Below, piece after piece: positions 10,115-23,300 of a stretch of 64,000 nucleotides of DNA. The notes below the pieces were generated by a model. The model ran no database searches. It saw only the letters and a list, made by a program, of their open reading frames with translations, and had not been told where the DNA came from. The stretch is taken from assembly GCA_964019335.1 (NCBI GenBank), contig OZ025746.1, positions 297,811 through 361,810 on the forward strand, written 5' to 3'. The position numbers and the translations under genes are program-made. Each line of letters begins with the position of its first letter. Within the stretch, counting starts at the first letter, position 1. This stretch comes from Diplonema japonicum. Taxonomy: Eukaryota > Euglenozoa > Diplonemea > Diplonemida > Diplonemidae.

Positions 10115-10119
10115 AAATA

Positions 10120-11624
10120 AAGGGGCCCCCCGAATAATCCCTTTATTTGGGCAGTGGAGGGGGGGTGTTTGGGCTCCAAAAAAAAAGAATTATTTGGAAT
10201 ACACTTATTTGGGTTGTACTTATTTGGGCTGGGGGGCCTGCCACATGGAAAGCAGGGAGCGGGGCTTAGAGCACTTCGGAAATCTTAACATGCCAAATCG
10301 TGCCAAGACTTTTTTCATGCCCTTTTTTTTTCCAAGGGAAATTTTAACAGTTTTTCTCCCAGGCTGTGGAGAACCCACAAACGTTGCAGACAAACCGCCT
10401 GGTTTTGGCGTTAGGTGGTTGCTGGGAGGTTGCGGGGGTCTGAGAGGCTTGAGAAACTGTCAGGGCTTGAGAAGCTGCAAGGGCTTGGGAGGCTGCTGGA
10501 GTCTCGTCAGGTGCAGTGTCCATTGTAACACACGCAACTACGTTCTGTGCTGCACTGTCTAAACTTCGCTAAGTGCCCTTAGCTGTATGGCCTCCTCGGA
10601 ACTACCTGGTAGGTAGTCGCGAGATCGCATATAGCTAAAGGTGTCGAGCAGTTGCATGACCTTTCTCATGTGCTTGCCCTACCCACAGTGCCTCGGCACT
10701 CTGCTGCAGTCATCAACGTCCCGCCTCGGCTGCTTGGGGCATGCCACAGCCCCCTTAACCCCTCAAAATGGCGAGAAGCAGCCTCACAATACGTACTTTT
10801 CCTTTTCAATCGATTGTTATATTTGTACTAATAAAATATAGCGCGCATTCGACGGCACTGATCAAGCGACTGGCACCTTCCGAAGAAGGGCCTCCCACGT
10901 CCGCCGGGTTGAGCAGAGGATGCCCCGGGGCGGCCGTTCCAGTCTGATCATGTCGCACTATAATATATTTCTCATCTTCTAGAAGAAAATGGGGTTTTTG
11001 CCCTCGTGGCTCGCCGGGCCAGCACTCTTACTTGCGTAAGCAGCCTCACAATACCGCCAGTGGGCTACGACACAGCTTTGGGATCTTGCTCAGGAATGGA
11101 ATATTGACATTGCGGGCCATGAAACAAAGCAAATATCGATAAGTTGTCAACACATGAATGCACGTGCCCTTCCGGCAACGCAGAAGCACCCGGGCCACCC
11201 ACAAGCGCCTTCGAACTAAGTGGTTCCGTGAAATTTTGAACCGTTCTCATCACGAACCAGCTAGCTTCTTGCGTTAAGAAAAATAGTCCCCCACAATAAC
11301 CCCCAGGTGCCAAACCCCGTGGTCCCTGTTCAAAATGCAAAGGAATTGCTCGTAAGTGGCCAAAACCAGGCGAAAATCGACTTTTTGGTCAAAAAAGGGG
11401 TGTCATAATGGGTTAGGTAGGCTAGTACCCTGCACAGGCGTAACTGAGAAAAGCCCGTTGCACGACTACCATGTGACCCCCCCCACTCCGGTCCCAAAAA
11501 AAAAAAAAGAAAGGGGGTCGGGAATTATTTGGGAAATTTGGAGCGGAAAAATCCCCGAAAAAAAAAAAAGAATTATTTGGGAAAAAACACATTATTTGGG
11601 AAGGAATTATTCGGGCCCCCCCTT
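10120..11624. mobile_element. Non-autonomous TIR transposon, about 1.5 kb, TA-flanked
   Basis: The ends are inverted copies: the left reads AAGGGGCCCCCCGAATAATCC, and the right, reversed, reads AAGGGGGGGCCCGAATAATTC. Both ends are flanked by TA. Several subterminal TTATTTGGG repeats lie inside both ends (10143-10230 and 11525-11600), as is common for transposase-binding sites. No transposase frame is present; the longest internal frames are low-complexity. A 16-bp direct repeat (AGCAGCCTCACAATAC) occurs near 10780 and 11040. The right end abuts the coding exon of the secreted-protein gene at 11628. Confidence 0.6.
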
Positions 11625-11627
11625 TAC

Positions 11628-11988
11628 CTGGCACTGCTGTGACTTTGCAGATAGCACCTGCTTCGACAACGTTCGATTTCTTCCCCTTAGCGCGTTTGAA
11701 CGTTAGCTTTTTGGTCACGACGACTGTTTGCCCGACTTGGTACTGTGGGGGGGGAGGGGGGGTTCTTTTTTTTTTCTTGTGACATACATCAAATTTTTTG
11801 CTGCCCTTCTGTTGTCCTTTGCCTTTCGCACCGATGTTAATCCCTCCCAGTGTGCCTCTTGGGTCCCCCTTCTGCATCTCCTCCAATTCCTGTTGGATCT
11901 GGTCCATAGCATCTTCATAACTGTCTACGTTGCTCTCTCCCTGCGTGTACGCTACCGCCACTAGGAACAACACACATAGATGCTTCAT
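11628..11988 (-). CDS. Small secreted protein, interrupted by the adjacent transposon
   Basis: The ATG at 11988 begins a signal peptide (MKHLCVLFLVAVAYTQG), followed by an acidic helical segment, a Gly/Lys linker, a poly-Lys/poly-Pro stretch (about residues 70-80, coded by homopolymers that may be a small intron) and a beta-rich segment YQVGQTVVVTKKLTF...GAICKVTAVPG that resembles an SH3-like barrel. The frame then enters the inverted repeat of the transposon and ends 56 codons later in low-complexity sequence (stop at 11422). A donor-like G|GTAAAG sits at the junction, so the transposon may lie in an intron, or the gene may be broken. No downstream exon was recognised. Confidence 0.55.
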
Positions 11989-12431
11989 TTTTTTTTAAAA
12001 ATTACCTCCTTTATTTTCTCTTTCTTTACGGGAGGGGTGGGGCAACTCACCTATTATAATTGAGGGGGGAGAAAAAAATCGAAGAAAAAAAAACAATAAT
12101 AAGATGAGGAGCTAATGGTGGGGTGGGGTGGTAGTAGTCCAAGGGAGAGGGGAAGGAGGGGGGGGGGGGGGGGGGATGGTTGTGTTAAAAAAAAAGAAGA
12201 AAAATATAAAAAAAAAATAACCCTTTGACGGTCCTCAAAAGCATGTTAGGAGGAAAAAAAAAAAAAAAAAAAAAAAAAACAACACACAAAAAAAAAGAAG
12301 GGGGAACAAAAATAAATAAAGATACCCCCTTTCTCCTCTTCCATCCTCCAACCACACCTCATCTCGGTAGATTTTCTTTTTTTTTTCTTTTTTTTTTCTT
12401 CCCTTTTTTTATTTTTGTTTTTATTTTATAA
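11989..12431. other. Spacer with G18 and A-rich runs
   Basis: Non-coding. It contains G18 (12158-12175), a long A tract near 12254-12280 and T-rich blocks. It lies between the secreted-protein start and the stop of the membrane-protein gene. Confidence 0.6.
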
Positions 12432-12504
12432 TTAGAATCGAGCCCTAACACCGTTGGGGGAGGTGGGGGAAGCTTGCTGAGTACTCCATGTGTCGGGTTC
12501 CTAG

Positions 12505-12538
<34 letters not shown>

Positions 12539-13010
12539 CACACACCTCCCCAACTATTCTCTGGTAAGGTGACCCCTTAGTTATGGCAAGCCTAAGCTGG
12601 GGGTCAGCCACTGCTGACCCAATGATGCCAAGTGCCAGGACGAAGAAATTCCAAAACCACGACCCAGATCTCAAGAACACAGCAACACAGCTGAGGGCAA
12701 GACCTGTAAAGCTGAATAGTGAGTACGCAATCACCATGTCAACGTCCATAGCCTTGTTCGCCATGTTAGAATTTCTATTATAGAGCCCATCAAAGACAGT
12801 CTGGAACAACATCAGCAACGAGAAGATAAGCAGCCCACTCGCTATAAAATGTATGAAGCACCCTATCACCATCAATACCGTCTCTTTTGCACCGCTACCA
12901 AAGATTGCCTTTTTTTTTTTTTTTTTTTTTTAATTGTGCCATACCTGCCCCAACACACTCAAGATAATGTACCCTGCGCCCACTCCTTTATGTGCGTTAT
13001 CCACGGCCAT
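12432..13010 (-). CDS. Small four-helix membrane protein, three exons
   Basis: I joined three exons: 13010-12945 (22 codons), 12881-12546 (112 codons) and 12500-12432 (22 codons and stop), giving 156 residues. Both introns are phase 0. The first begins GTATGG and contains A22; the second begins GTGTGT and contains A31 before CTCCTAG. The first exon (MAVDNAHKGVGAGYIILSVL) supplies the start of the first hydrophobic helix, which supports the join. Four membrane helices are visible (about 12-27 extending into 28-44, 68-90 and 94-112). Without splicing the frame would end in poly-Lys. An alternative acceptor 27 nt downstream keeps the same frame. It is an integral membrane protein of unknown role. 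Confidence 0.72.
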
Positions 13011-13418
13011 TTTCTCTTTTTTTTTTGTTTTCTTTTTTTTTATTAAAGCCCCCTCTCCCCCAGCTCTTCTTTTTTTTTTTTTTTAAATTAGTTTTTTTTT
13101 TTGGTACGTGAGAAAAAAAATTGGGGGAAGGGACAGTACAAAAGGGAAAAGATGGTTGGATAAGGGCATATTTTTTTTTTTTTTTTTTCCTTCTTCAATT
13201 CATGGATTTTTTTTCCCTTTTTTCTTCTTCTTTTTTTTTTCTTTTTGCTATGGAAACAGCAAAAACAAGACAGGGGGGGGGGGACAATTTTTCCTTTTTT
13301 CCCTCTATTTTTTGGGGCAAATAAAAAAAAATGAAGCCCCTCCCCTCTTCAAAATGGAAATAAAGAAGAGAGGAACAAAAAAAAAAGAAAGAAAAAAAGG
13401 CATCTGTTTGTTAACAAA
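13011..13418. other. T-rich spacer
   Basis: Made mostly of T, A and G runs. No gene, RNA motif or repeat family is recognised. Confidence 0.6.
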
Positions 13419-14343
13419 CTAAACAAGAACAACAAGGCACAACAAGCTAATCAGATATAGGTCATAAAGGGGAGGGGGGCTCCCAGCATCGATTGGAGCG
13501 GCACCCGCAGCAGGAGCAGTGAAAGGAACAGGGGTAGTGGTATTAGGTGTGTCCGTGACAAAGGGAGATGAAGTGGATGGGTAAGGGGTAGGAAGCACAG
13601 GGGGCGAAGTGGGCGGGGCAAGAACTGTAGCAGCATCCGGGGGCAAGTCAAAAGCAGCTGCAGTAGAAGAATTACCACTAGTTGGCAGTGCAAGCAGAGC
13701 TGTAGTAATCCCATCAATGGCATTGGCATCTGTGGGATTACTGATTTCAACTCTAAACTCGGCCAGAGGTGCGCACGGACAGGACTCTGCGACAACTACT
13801 GTTCCCTGCAGCATATCAGCACTCCTCCCTGCTGCCATTGCGTATCGCCTACACACTTTTTTATTCGCTCGATCCAAATCAGTTATCGGGGGCACTGCTT
13901 TAGCCCTTGCCTCCGGAATGTTGCACAACACCTCCAACACCACGTTGTCCGCTGCCCCCTGAAGATCGTTTTTCACCGACTCCTCAAACAGTGCCCTGTT
14001 GAATGTTTGCAAATCGACTGCCTTCCCCAACTGAAACACCGCCGTTGGGAACTTCCTCACCGGTGTGACGGGGACAGGTGTTGGGGGTGGTGCCGGTGTC
14101 TCGAAGTTTAGCTTTACCTGTATTTTTTTTTGTTTTTGTTTTGTTTTGTTTTTGTTTCTTCTTTTTTGTCATACCTCGAACGCGATTGACTTCATTACCA
14201 GCTTGTCCACATTATAGACACCGAGAGTGTCCCTCATGGGGTCCACGGGTTTGACACGTGCCTCCAGCGTTGCCTCCTTGCAGTCCGACGGCAGCACAAC
14301 ATCTTGGATGGTGACGGTGCCCTGGGAGGGAAGGTGTTGTTCG

Positions 14344-14395
<52 letters not shown>

Positions 14396-17300
14396 TTTTT
14401 TTTTTTTTTTTTTTGTTTAGCCACACCTCGCTCACAACCCCCTTGACCTCCTCTTCAAGGAACTGGTCGTTGGCAAACCCGGTCAAACGCCCCACCCCGT
14501 ACGAAGCCTGAAAAGAAGAATTTGAAAGAAAAAAAAAAAAAGTAAACTGCCCAACATACCTGTCCTGTGCACGATGCAGTCAGCACCACTACAGATGTGT
14601 TGTCGCCTTTCAAAGGCACTCTGTCCTTGTCCACAATGAGGAGCGTGAGGGAGAAGGGGGTGAGGGGTGGGGTGCGGGGGATCCCTTGCATGGTGAGGGC
14701 CTCCGGCTGGCTGCGAAGGTGGTCAACATTCGGGAAATAAGCCACGGGCAGCGTGCAGAGGGGGTTACATGTCGCATTGTGCATCACCAACACATCCGGG
14801 CGCTGCATGATGACCTCCGCCAACCACAAGGACTCGCCTGCGGTGAAGTCGTCGAACCCGTAGCTGGTGATCAAGAAGGGGACCCTGCCCTGCAAGGGTC
14901 CCAAGTACCTAACCCCTCCGATGAGGGTCTGGTGGCTTGCAGGCGGAAAGGGCACCACTGTGGTGCCTTCACCGTTCAGCGCCCACCTATCGGCCAAGCA
15001 TGCTTCAAGAGGTGACAAGACACACCGTCCTCCTGCTTGACAGCTGTCGCTTTGCACTCGTGACAGATCTGCCGAAAGGCATGGCACGCCCATTGAGCGG
15101 ATTCTGAAGTGCACATTGTGCCCAATGTCCTCCTCGTGTGTGGGGGCCGTCCCGTACCTATCCTCCACAGAGATGGAGAGGTCGAAGTTGTAGCCTGGGA
15201 TGAAGGCAGCAGTACGTTGTTTCATGGCGGTAATGCCACCTTCACACGTCTCGCCAGGATGGTTGCAGTCTCTGTACGTAATGGAGATAGGTTGCTGCAA
15301 GGAAGGCTGTGCAGGTGGCGAGAAAAACACCTTCACAGCCACGGCCTTGATAACTATGTATAAAGGACCGATGTCCTTGATGACAGGCAGCTGCGTCTCG
15401 CTGTACCCTCCGTTTGCCTCGAACCACCACGGGACGTGTCCACTCGCTTTGCGCGTCCCCAGCGACATTATTACGTCGATTTCCACGATGCCCGCCATTG
15501 CCACGCCAGAGAAGTCTTTGTTCACCATCCCGTTCCCCCCCCGCAGGTCCACACGGGTGCCCCAGTCACCTGTCACTACGTCCCCTGCAGCGTCCACAAT
15601 GTGTATTGTAATCTGTACAGTTTCTATAAACCACAATGCATACCCTGTTGGGGTCTCCTGTGGTCCCAGCGTGTATTCCTTCCGAGGTCATGGCAGTCTG
15701 TGTGATGTTCCCTCCTATCGTGGGGACTATCTGCATGGCGACAGGGGTTTGTACCTGTGTGTGTGTGTGTGTTCAAACGAGCCGTCCCCCTGCCGCCATA
15801 CCTCGACGTTCAAGAACTGCGTGAGGATCACGCCGACACCCAACCCTGAGACAGACTCGAATGCACACCTTCCTGAAGTCTGCTGCACAAAGACTCCTTC
15901 CCATGTGATGAAATTGTTCGCTGCATTGATAGTAGGTCCTGCAGTAGGCAGGAAGCACCCCATGGGGTTCACTGTGAGTACTATGCTGTTTTCGTTCAGT
16001 GCCGTGCCCTGCAGATACTCCGACTGCGGTGTGTAGTTCTTGTCCCATAACTTCAGGGACACTGTGTGGGTGTGTGATGCGGCTGCAGATGATGTGACGG
16101 TGCCGTCCGTGGGCCCACCCGTGACCGAGAGTGTTGGGGTGCTGTGCCATGCCCATGAGCCACTTGCCCTCTCTGAGATCGCGAGTGTGAGTGTGTAGGT
16201 ATTGCTACTGATAGAGGACCCGAAGACAATGTCGCATGAGGCCGCTTTGGTAGGGTCTCCACCCCCCTTCTGCACCAGTACCTCGAACGTGATAAATCCA
16301 TTTTTGAATGGTTTCTGCTCGGCCGTGGTGTTCGTGCTAAGCAGCACCACACAATTGGCGCACGTTGATGCACACTGTGCGTGGCCGTGCCCAGTGTGCC
16401 CGGGACTGTGGTGCGACACAAAGTACACGAGCTCTTCCGGGGGTGCACCCGGGAGAGGTCCTGCAACCACGAGCCGGATGTTCAAAACGTCACCGGCTAC
16501 TACAACCTTCGGTGTTTTTGTATCCTCTAGTACAAAGAATCTATCAGCCACTACAGTGTTGGTGATGTACGGCGGCAGTTTGCTGCCCATCGTCTTCGTA
16601 GGCAGAGACATGGACCCGAGCACAAAAGACACTTCCATGTCTACGATGGGTTCACTGATGGATATCTGTAGGACGCCAGGCCCCGCTGAGTCTAACGGGT
16701 TAGGAGACAGACTGCCAAAGGGTACTCCATCGTACATGGTGAGACCCCCTGCTATGTGGAGTGTGTCCACAGAAGGCTTCGATGTCAACACCAACACAGA
16801 CCTACTGAGGTGGTCCACTACAGTATACGACTGCGATGGTGGCAAGCCAAGGCCCAAAGACATCCCTGTCACCGCGCCTTGCTGGTATCGCTGCTTCCAT
16901 TTCAGCAGCGTAGGCCCACCCACAGTGTAGCTCCTGTCGCCCAGTTCGTCTGCTGCATACGCTTCAAACGCAAAGATGGAAGCGCTCAGATCCGTCTGCA
17001 GCTGTGTCAGCTGTGTAGCCTGTGCTGGGTTTACAATAATCTGTGTCGGGTCGGTGAGCACTGCTACCGTTATGTCTCGTCCGCCTATTGAGAACCCGCA
17101 CTCGTAACAAGCTCTTGTGTACATCATCCGTACAGTCCCGCTCCCGCTGTACACGTTGAATGTGGGCGGTTCGTCTTGCACCAGTGGGCTCGTCTGCAGC
17201 AGCTTCCCGCCGCCACCGTTCATCGGGGTTGCGCCCAGCAGGGGCAGGACCTGTGTCGACACGTCGCCAGAGTAGGACGCTACAAAATTGCCGTCGACAC

Positions 17301-20300
17301 GCATCACTGTAACAGAGAAGTGCCGCCTTTTCTTCACAGACTGCAAAGGCACACCTGCCGCTATCCATGCACTGCCGCACGTCTTTACATTGAAGACCAC
17401 AGGCATGCCTGGTGACGGGACGCCGTGTGTGTCGACGTGTATGTCCCTCAACAACAAGACACCGTATGCAGCACCACCTGTGAGGGGCTCCACCCTGTAC
17501 CGCAGCCACACCTCACACGCCAGACAAGGTCTTGTGAAGTAGAATCGCAGTGTTCCTAAAGTGGTGACTGCACCCCATCTGTTCAGCGCCGAGCTTTCAA
17601 ACTCGGCGGCAGTGATCCCACACCTAGCCCCTGCTTGTCCCGAGATGAGGAACCCGCCGTTGCCATACTTGTACGACGTGTCCCATTGCTGTGAAGGTTT
17701 CGCCACTGTGAAGGCCCAGACGGTGGTGGTCCCACGGGCTTCTAACGGGACCACAGTAGCCCACCCGGCATGTTCCTGGATGGTGTCGTAGTACACCGTC
17801 TGCAGAGAACCCACAACATCATTCGTGATGAGCGTCTGTCCCGTTACATAGATGCCTGTCTCTCGCGGAAACCTAATGGTGAACGGCTTGCTGACCTTCT
17901 TCCTTTCTGCGAGTATGGGTTGCGTCTCAGATGCCGAAGGGTTCATGAGACACGCAGCGGGGTCAGCAGAAGACGATGCTGAGGAATAACACAGACTAAC
18001 TTCTACTGTGCACGATTCGCAAGGTTGTGAGAAGGATGGCCATAAGGTAGCCTGCCCGTACTGCGTGGCTTTGCCTGTTGGGAGTGCTACGAAAGACTGG
18101 TCAATGGTACCGTCAAGAAGCCAAGCATCGGTTGCAGAGGATGGGGGCTTCAGTCCATACAGCGTGAGAGTCCCACCGTCGTTGCACGCAGTGGCGCCTT
18201 CCTTCGTCAAGACTACATCCGTGCTGGGGTACGACAGGGCCCTGTTGCCGTCGCCGTTTAGAACCCGCACCTGAATGGGAATTGGGACACCTACAACACC
18301 ACCAATGGCAGCATAGCTCCATCCTTTGCCTGGGTGAGGGCGGTAGCTCCTATAACCGTTGATAACAACAGGCATCTGCAACTCGCCGATACACTCGTCG
18401 GCGTAGTTCGGTTCATCAAGCACTTCGACCGAACTGTACGTCTCTGCATTGTAAGAGTAGGTGTACCAAGTAACTAATGTGGTTGTGATGATGTTGATGT
18501 TATTGTCGTTGTCCGTTGCCTCGAAGGTGAACTGAAGTGCCTGTGTCGGGTCCCGCCCGTAGAACCTAAACCACGTGATAGGCTCTGCGTTGTGGGTGTT
18601 GTACCGCAGTGCGTCATAAGGCGGTTGGAGGGCTGTATTTTGCACAATCGAGGGCCCCTTCAACAGCGTGTCGTTCGAATCGACGAAGATCTGCGCAAAC
18701 TGGCTCTTCAGCGTGTACTGCACGCTTATGTCGTACGCAATGTATTTCTGATTCTTATACGGGTAGTAGGTTACGACTGCGACCTCGGAAGCTGGGGCTG
18801 TGTTGCAGACAGGCGAACCAGGTGCGATGATGTTCGTACCAAGGTTGTGGGTCACGATGCCCACCTCGTAGGTGGGCTGCCGGACCTTTGCGTTGAGAGA
18901 CAGTGAGATGCACCCCACAGATGTGTCAATGACCTGTTGGCCGTTCGCCGTCTTCGTCAAGCACATCTCGAAGGTCAACCCCCGGATGGGGGCCGTGAAG
19001 GACTTCAGTGTCACAACAAGGTTTCCATTTGCGGGAGTTGTGAGCCCCTTCTCGAAAACCACATCTGTCGTGCCGTACAGGTAGGAGTCGAACCCGTTGT
19101 ACCTGATGTCAGTAAACGCTGACCGCATCGACAAGGGTGCCGTCTCGCAAGTGGAGGTCCCGCATTCCCACGTGGCCGCTACGCCGTTGATCCTCACTGT
19201 GACACCGCCACCATGTTTGGTATTCACCGCAAAAGCACCATTCTCGTAATCAAACACCTGTGCTGTAAAGGTTGCCGACTCCGCCACATCGGATTCCCAA
19301 TGTGTGCAATTCTTGGTCACGGCGCATAGCGGGGTGATGCCCTGCCCTTCGCCCTTGATTTCCAATACCTTCACCGGCAGTATGTTGAACTCTTCCAGCA
19401 GCACCCTCGCTTTGCACCCGTAGGTCAACGTCTTCTCCTTTACGGAACCCGGTGCTGTTGCTGAGTAGTGTGTACCGATAGTGGTGAAGGCGAACTCCAC
19501 CTGTGACGGGTACGTCACGTCGTTGAGGACGAGGAACAACTCGTCGAACACAGCAACACCGTTCGTCATGCGCACTGTGAACACACGACCCCCGTACAAA
19601 TTGGACCGCAGGAAGACCTTGGTTGTGGGCGATGACTCACCAGGCAGCGTCACGCCTTGTTCCGTGTCGAGGAACACCCACCATTTAGGCCACAGCGTGG
19701 GCACCATCTGCGTGTCGCTCACAATCCCTGCCGTCACTGTGATGTTGAAAGTCCTCGTCAATGTGCTCTTCGTGGCGTAGGTCACTGTAGAAGGAAGGAG
19801 GTCCGGCGTGCAGTAAACACCGTCAGTAGGGTCTGTCAGCGACAGCACAATGCTCCCATCGTTCACACGAGACGAGGTGGGCCCCGCGCCCCATGTGCTG
19901 TGGAAGGTGAACTCGCACTGAATGCAGGGCTTAGAGGTCCGGATGGTGATCACAGTGCCCCATGTGACACCCACGTTCCTGATATCCACAACGCTAGGCG
20001 TGTAGTAGACAGGCTGGTCACCAGTTGACGCGTCAGCCCGCACACCGTCCCTGTTGGCGATGCCGTTCATGAGTGGTAGGGGTGACCCGATCAAGGCAAA
20101 GATGTCACCATAGTGGAACTCGTCTACGAGAAATTCCGAACTCTCGAACCTGTCATTCAGAATACCGGGGACCAGTCCCACTTCGACCCCTTCGTACACA
20201 GGGCTCGCCGTCTTTGCAGGGTATACTCGGATCGTGTTTCCCACCACCCTCACGGGGGTCACTATGCTGGCCTCAACGACGTGCGTTCCATCTGTCAACT

Positions 20301-23300
20301 TAAAGGATATATGACACCCCACACCGCCGGGTGCGGTACCTGACAGTTTGCTGCATCCCTTGTTCGACTGAACCCTGAACCTCGCGGCCCACCCATCAGA
20401 CTCAGCAGGGTGGTATCGCTGCGCACTCGTAGGTGCCGCAGTACCAAAAGGCACGGAAAACGTTAGCGAAGTTAGGAGATTTGCTGTGCGGTGCACAACG
20501 GAGTTGACATCAGGGATGCAAGCGGGCACTGCAAGCAAGCTGCATTTCGGGTCATACTCCACCTCCATGATTGCGTTGTCAGGCACGCCCTTCACGCTGG
20601 GTGTGAGGGTCCAGCCGTCTAGGTCGTTCTTCCCGTTGCTCCCTTGCAGCATAACGGTCTCACCGTTGAAGTCGCCCTCAACGTGGTACACCAACTCGTA
20701 GGGTATAAGGGCTTCTAGATAACTACCTTTCTGTGCAACGAGGTTGCTGGGGTTCACAAAGTAATTCAACGAAGGAACACTTTCAGGGTGCCACATGGGC
20801 ACAGGCTCCTTGTGGTTCGTGGTATGTATCCCTATACTTCCTGTGTCCAAGGGCACAACTTCGTGTATGAGCAGCCTAGTGGGCCGTGGCCGCTGGACAT
20901 GTACCACCACACGAGTCCACAACGGTGCCTGTGGGTCGCCGTACGATATGTTGAAAAAGACATAGCCGTCAGTGACTCCGGGGCGGAGCTTTGGGGTGAA
21001 GGTCACGTTGTAATCCCCTGTCATGGACCAGTCCTTGTCGAGGAACTGCGTGACGCCCCCGCTGAAGTACTGCTGGAGCTCGCTTAGAGCAGTGTCAACA
21101 GCACCGTAGTCGGCAGTGGCGTAGAGAGCCTTCAGGGTGCCACGAGCGGAGAACTCACGCGGGCCGCCGTAGAGTGCCATAACTAGCAAAGTGCAGGTGT
21201 GGTGTGTGCGGCATCGCTTCACATAACACGTGGGAGGACCTGTGCAGGTGGGCGACAGTTTCGTCCCTAAGACACCTGTGTCAAGCCGCTGAGGCGCACC
21301 TGTAGCATCCATGTCGACGGCAATGGCGTCAGGGTAGTATTTGTACACATTCACCCAGATGGGTGGGGATGCCAGGGGGTTCGTTCCAGTGGTGACTATT
21401 TTGAACCCGCAACCAGCGTTTAGGTCGAACGTCCCCACGGGGCACGCCGATCTCAGCTGCAGACGCAGAAGTGCCGCGCCCTCTGTCAAGAACTGTTTCA
21501 AGCCTGCAGCGGGCCATCCGTACTCAGGTCCATGTGTGCACACGGCCTTCGTGTTGATGACGTGGAAGGGAACCTGCGTAGCCAGCACGTGCCCATCACG
21601 CGATGCCGCCGCCGAAACAGAGCAGTCAAGATCATTCCAAATGGCAGCACCCTGGCACAGCAACACCTCTATAGCGTCCGATGAAAAGGGAACAGGAGCA
21701 CCCTTGCTCTCTGCCTGCACGATGACGTCCACGTACTCGCCGCTTTTTATGATCGGTGTGTGCGAAGGGCTCCCTGGACTGACCTCTGGCAACAAAGACC
21801 TATCCACAGCCTTGTAGGTGTCGATGGTGTTGCCGTCGAACACCATGAACTGCAAGGTGGAGTTATAAGGCAGCAGCGGGATGGCACCCAGGGAATCAAT
21901 GGTGCCTGCCTGCGAGGGTTGGAAGTATGCTGTGCCTCCAAGAGTGCCTTTTACAGGGCTTTCTCGGTTCCAGGCTTGGTACGAAATGCCCCTCTGTGTG
22001 ATGTCATGCCTGGCCGCGTTGCCGTTCAGCATGACAGTCCAGTCGCCGCTCTTCAGGATGCAAATCTTATACCGTCCGCTGAGGGAGGCTAGGGAAGGCG
22101 GCAGCCGCAGCCCTCCCGTTGATTGTGCTGTCTCGTTGGACACCCTTGTCACTTGGTAGAATTTACCACCTTCCCACGTACTGCTGCTTGGTGTGGCCAC
22201 TACAGGGCAGTTCATGCTGGCATTGATGATGGCCACCCAATCTGACTGCAGCTCGGCAGGCTGGTTTTCAGCAGTGCACACCACTCCCCTGTTGAGAGTC
22301 CCGCACCATGACGAGAGCGAAGAACCCCCGATGGATCGCACGTCGTACAACACAAGAGTGTCGAGGCCGGGGGTGATCTCAGATGCACCATTGGAGTCAT
22401 ACTCTAGATACGACGGCACCACCCATAGGCCAGGATTCCCTGATGGGTCAAAAAGGTTGATCCACGGTTGTGAGGGGCTAGACTCTGTTGATAGCGTTGC
22501 GCGGTAGCACACAATGTAGTATCCTGACGAGATCGGGAGGGTTATGTCCACTTGCAATGTGCCGTCTGCAAGAGTGATCTGCGGGCATGTGACATCGTCA
22601 AATAGGTTCGGGTCCGTGCAACCAGAGTTGGTAGTTGCTTCCTCAACACCTGCAGACAAGCACGAGGCAGTTATGTCTACGGTGTTCCAGCCTAAGCCTG
22701 TACCAGGCGATGGAGGAGTTCGTGCTGAGAAAGATTTCACCTTGACCAGCTTGAAGACGTGTGTAGAGGTGGATATATCGGTACCGCTGTATATTGTTAG
22801 GTTCAAGCCAGAAGTAACTACAGGGCTGCCAGATTGCATGCCGTAGACGTACTTGGTAGAGGCACCTGAGATGCTGACAACACCACTCTTTCCAAGTGTG
22901 TTCTGCGACAGAATGTTGTCAGCAATGACCCACTCCTTGACTTTACCCGGATTGGTTGTGAAGCGTTTGTTGGTGCCGCTGATGGTGTTCAGGACCTGGC
23001 CTGTGATGCTCGATGCTTCCTGCACCTCCACCCACCCAGACCGCCCGACCACACCGAAGGATGTCATGACACATATCTTGTACATGAGGGGGGCGTCGTT
23101 TGCGCTGATGGGAAGTGTTGCGTGGAACTCCGCAATGTCGGCAAGCCCGTCCGCGGGCCCCAAGTCGGTTACACCGTTCACAACGGGGGACTCCCTGCCT
23201 ACGTGGATCGAGTCACCGAAGTTCAGCACTTGCTCGTTCGACCCGTCGTGGCACGCATGCGACCAAGGCACGATTTTAGCTGCGTCGGCGTTCTGGTCCG

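Noticed and set aside
10194-10562. Transposase in the 1.5-kb TIR element
   Set aside because: The longest frame is Gly/Leu/Cys low-complexity without a DDE pattern.
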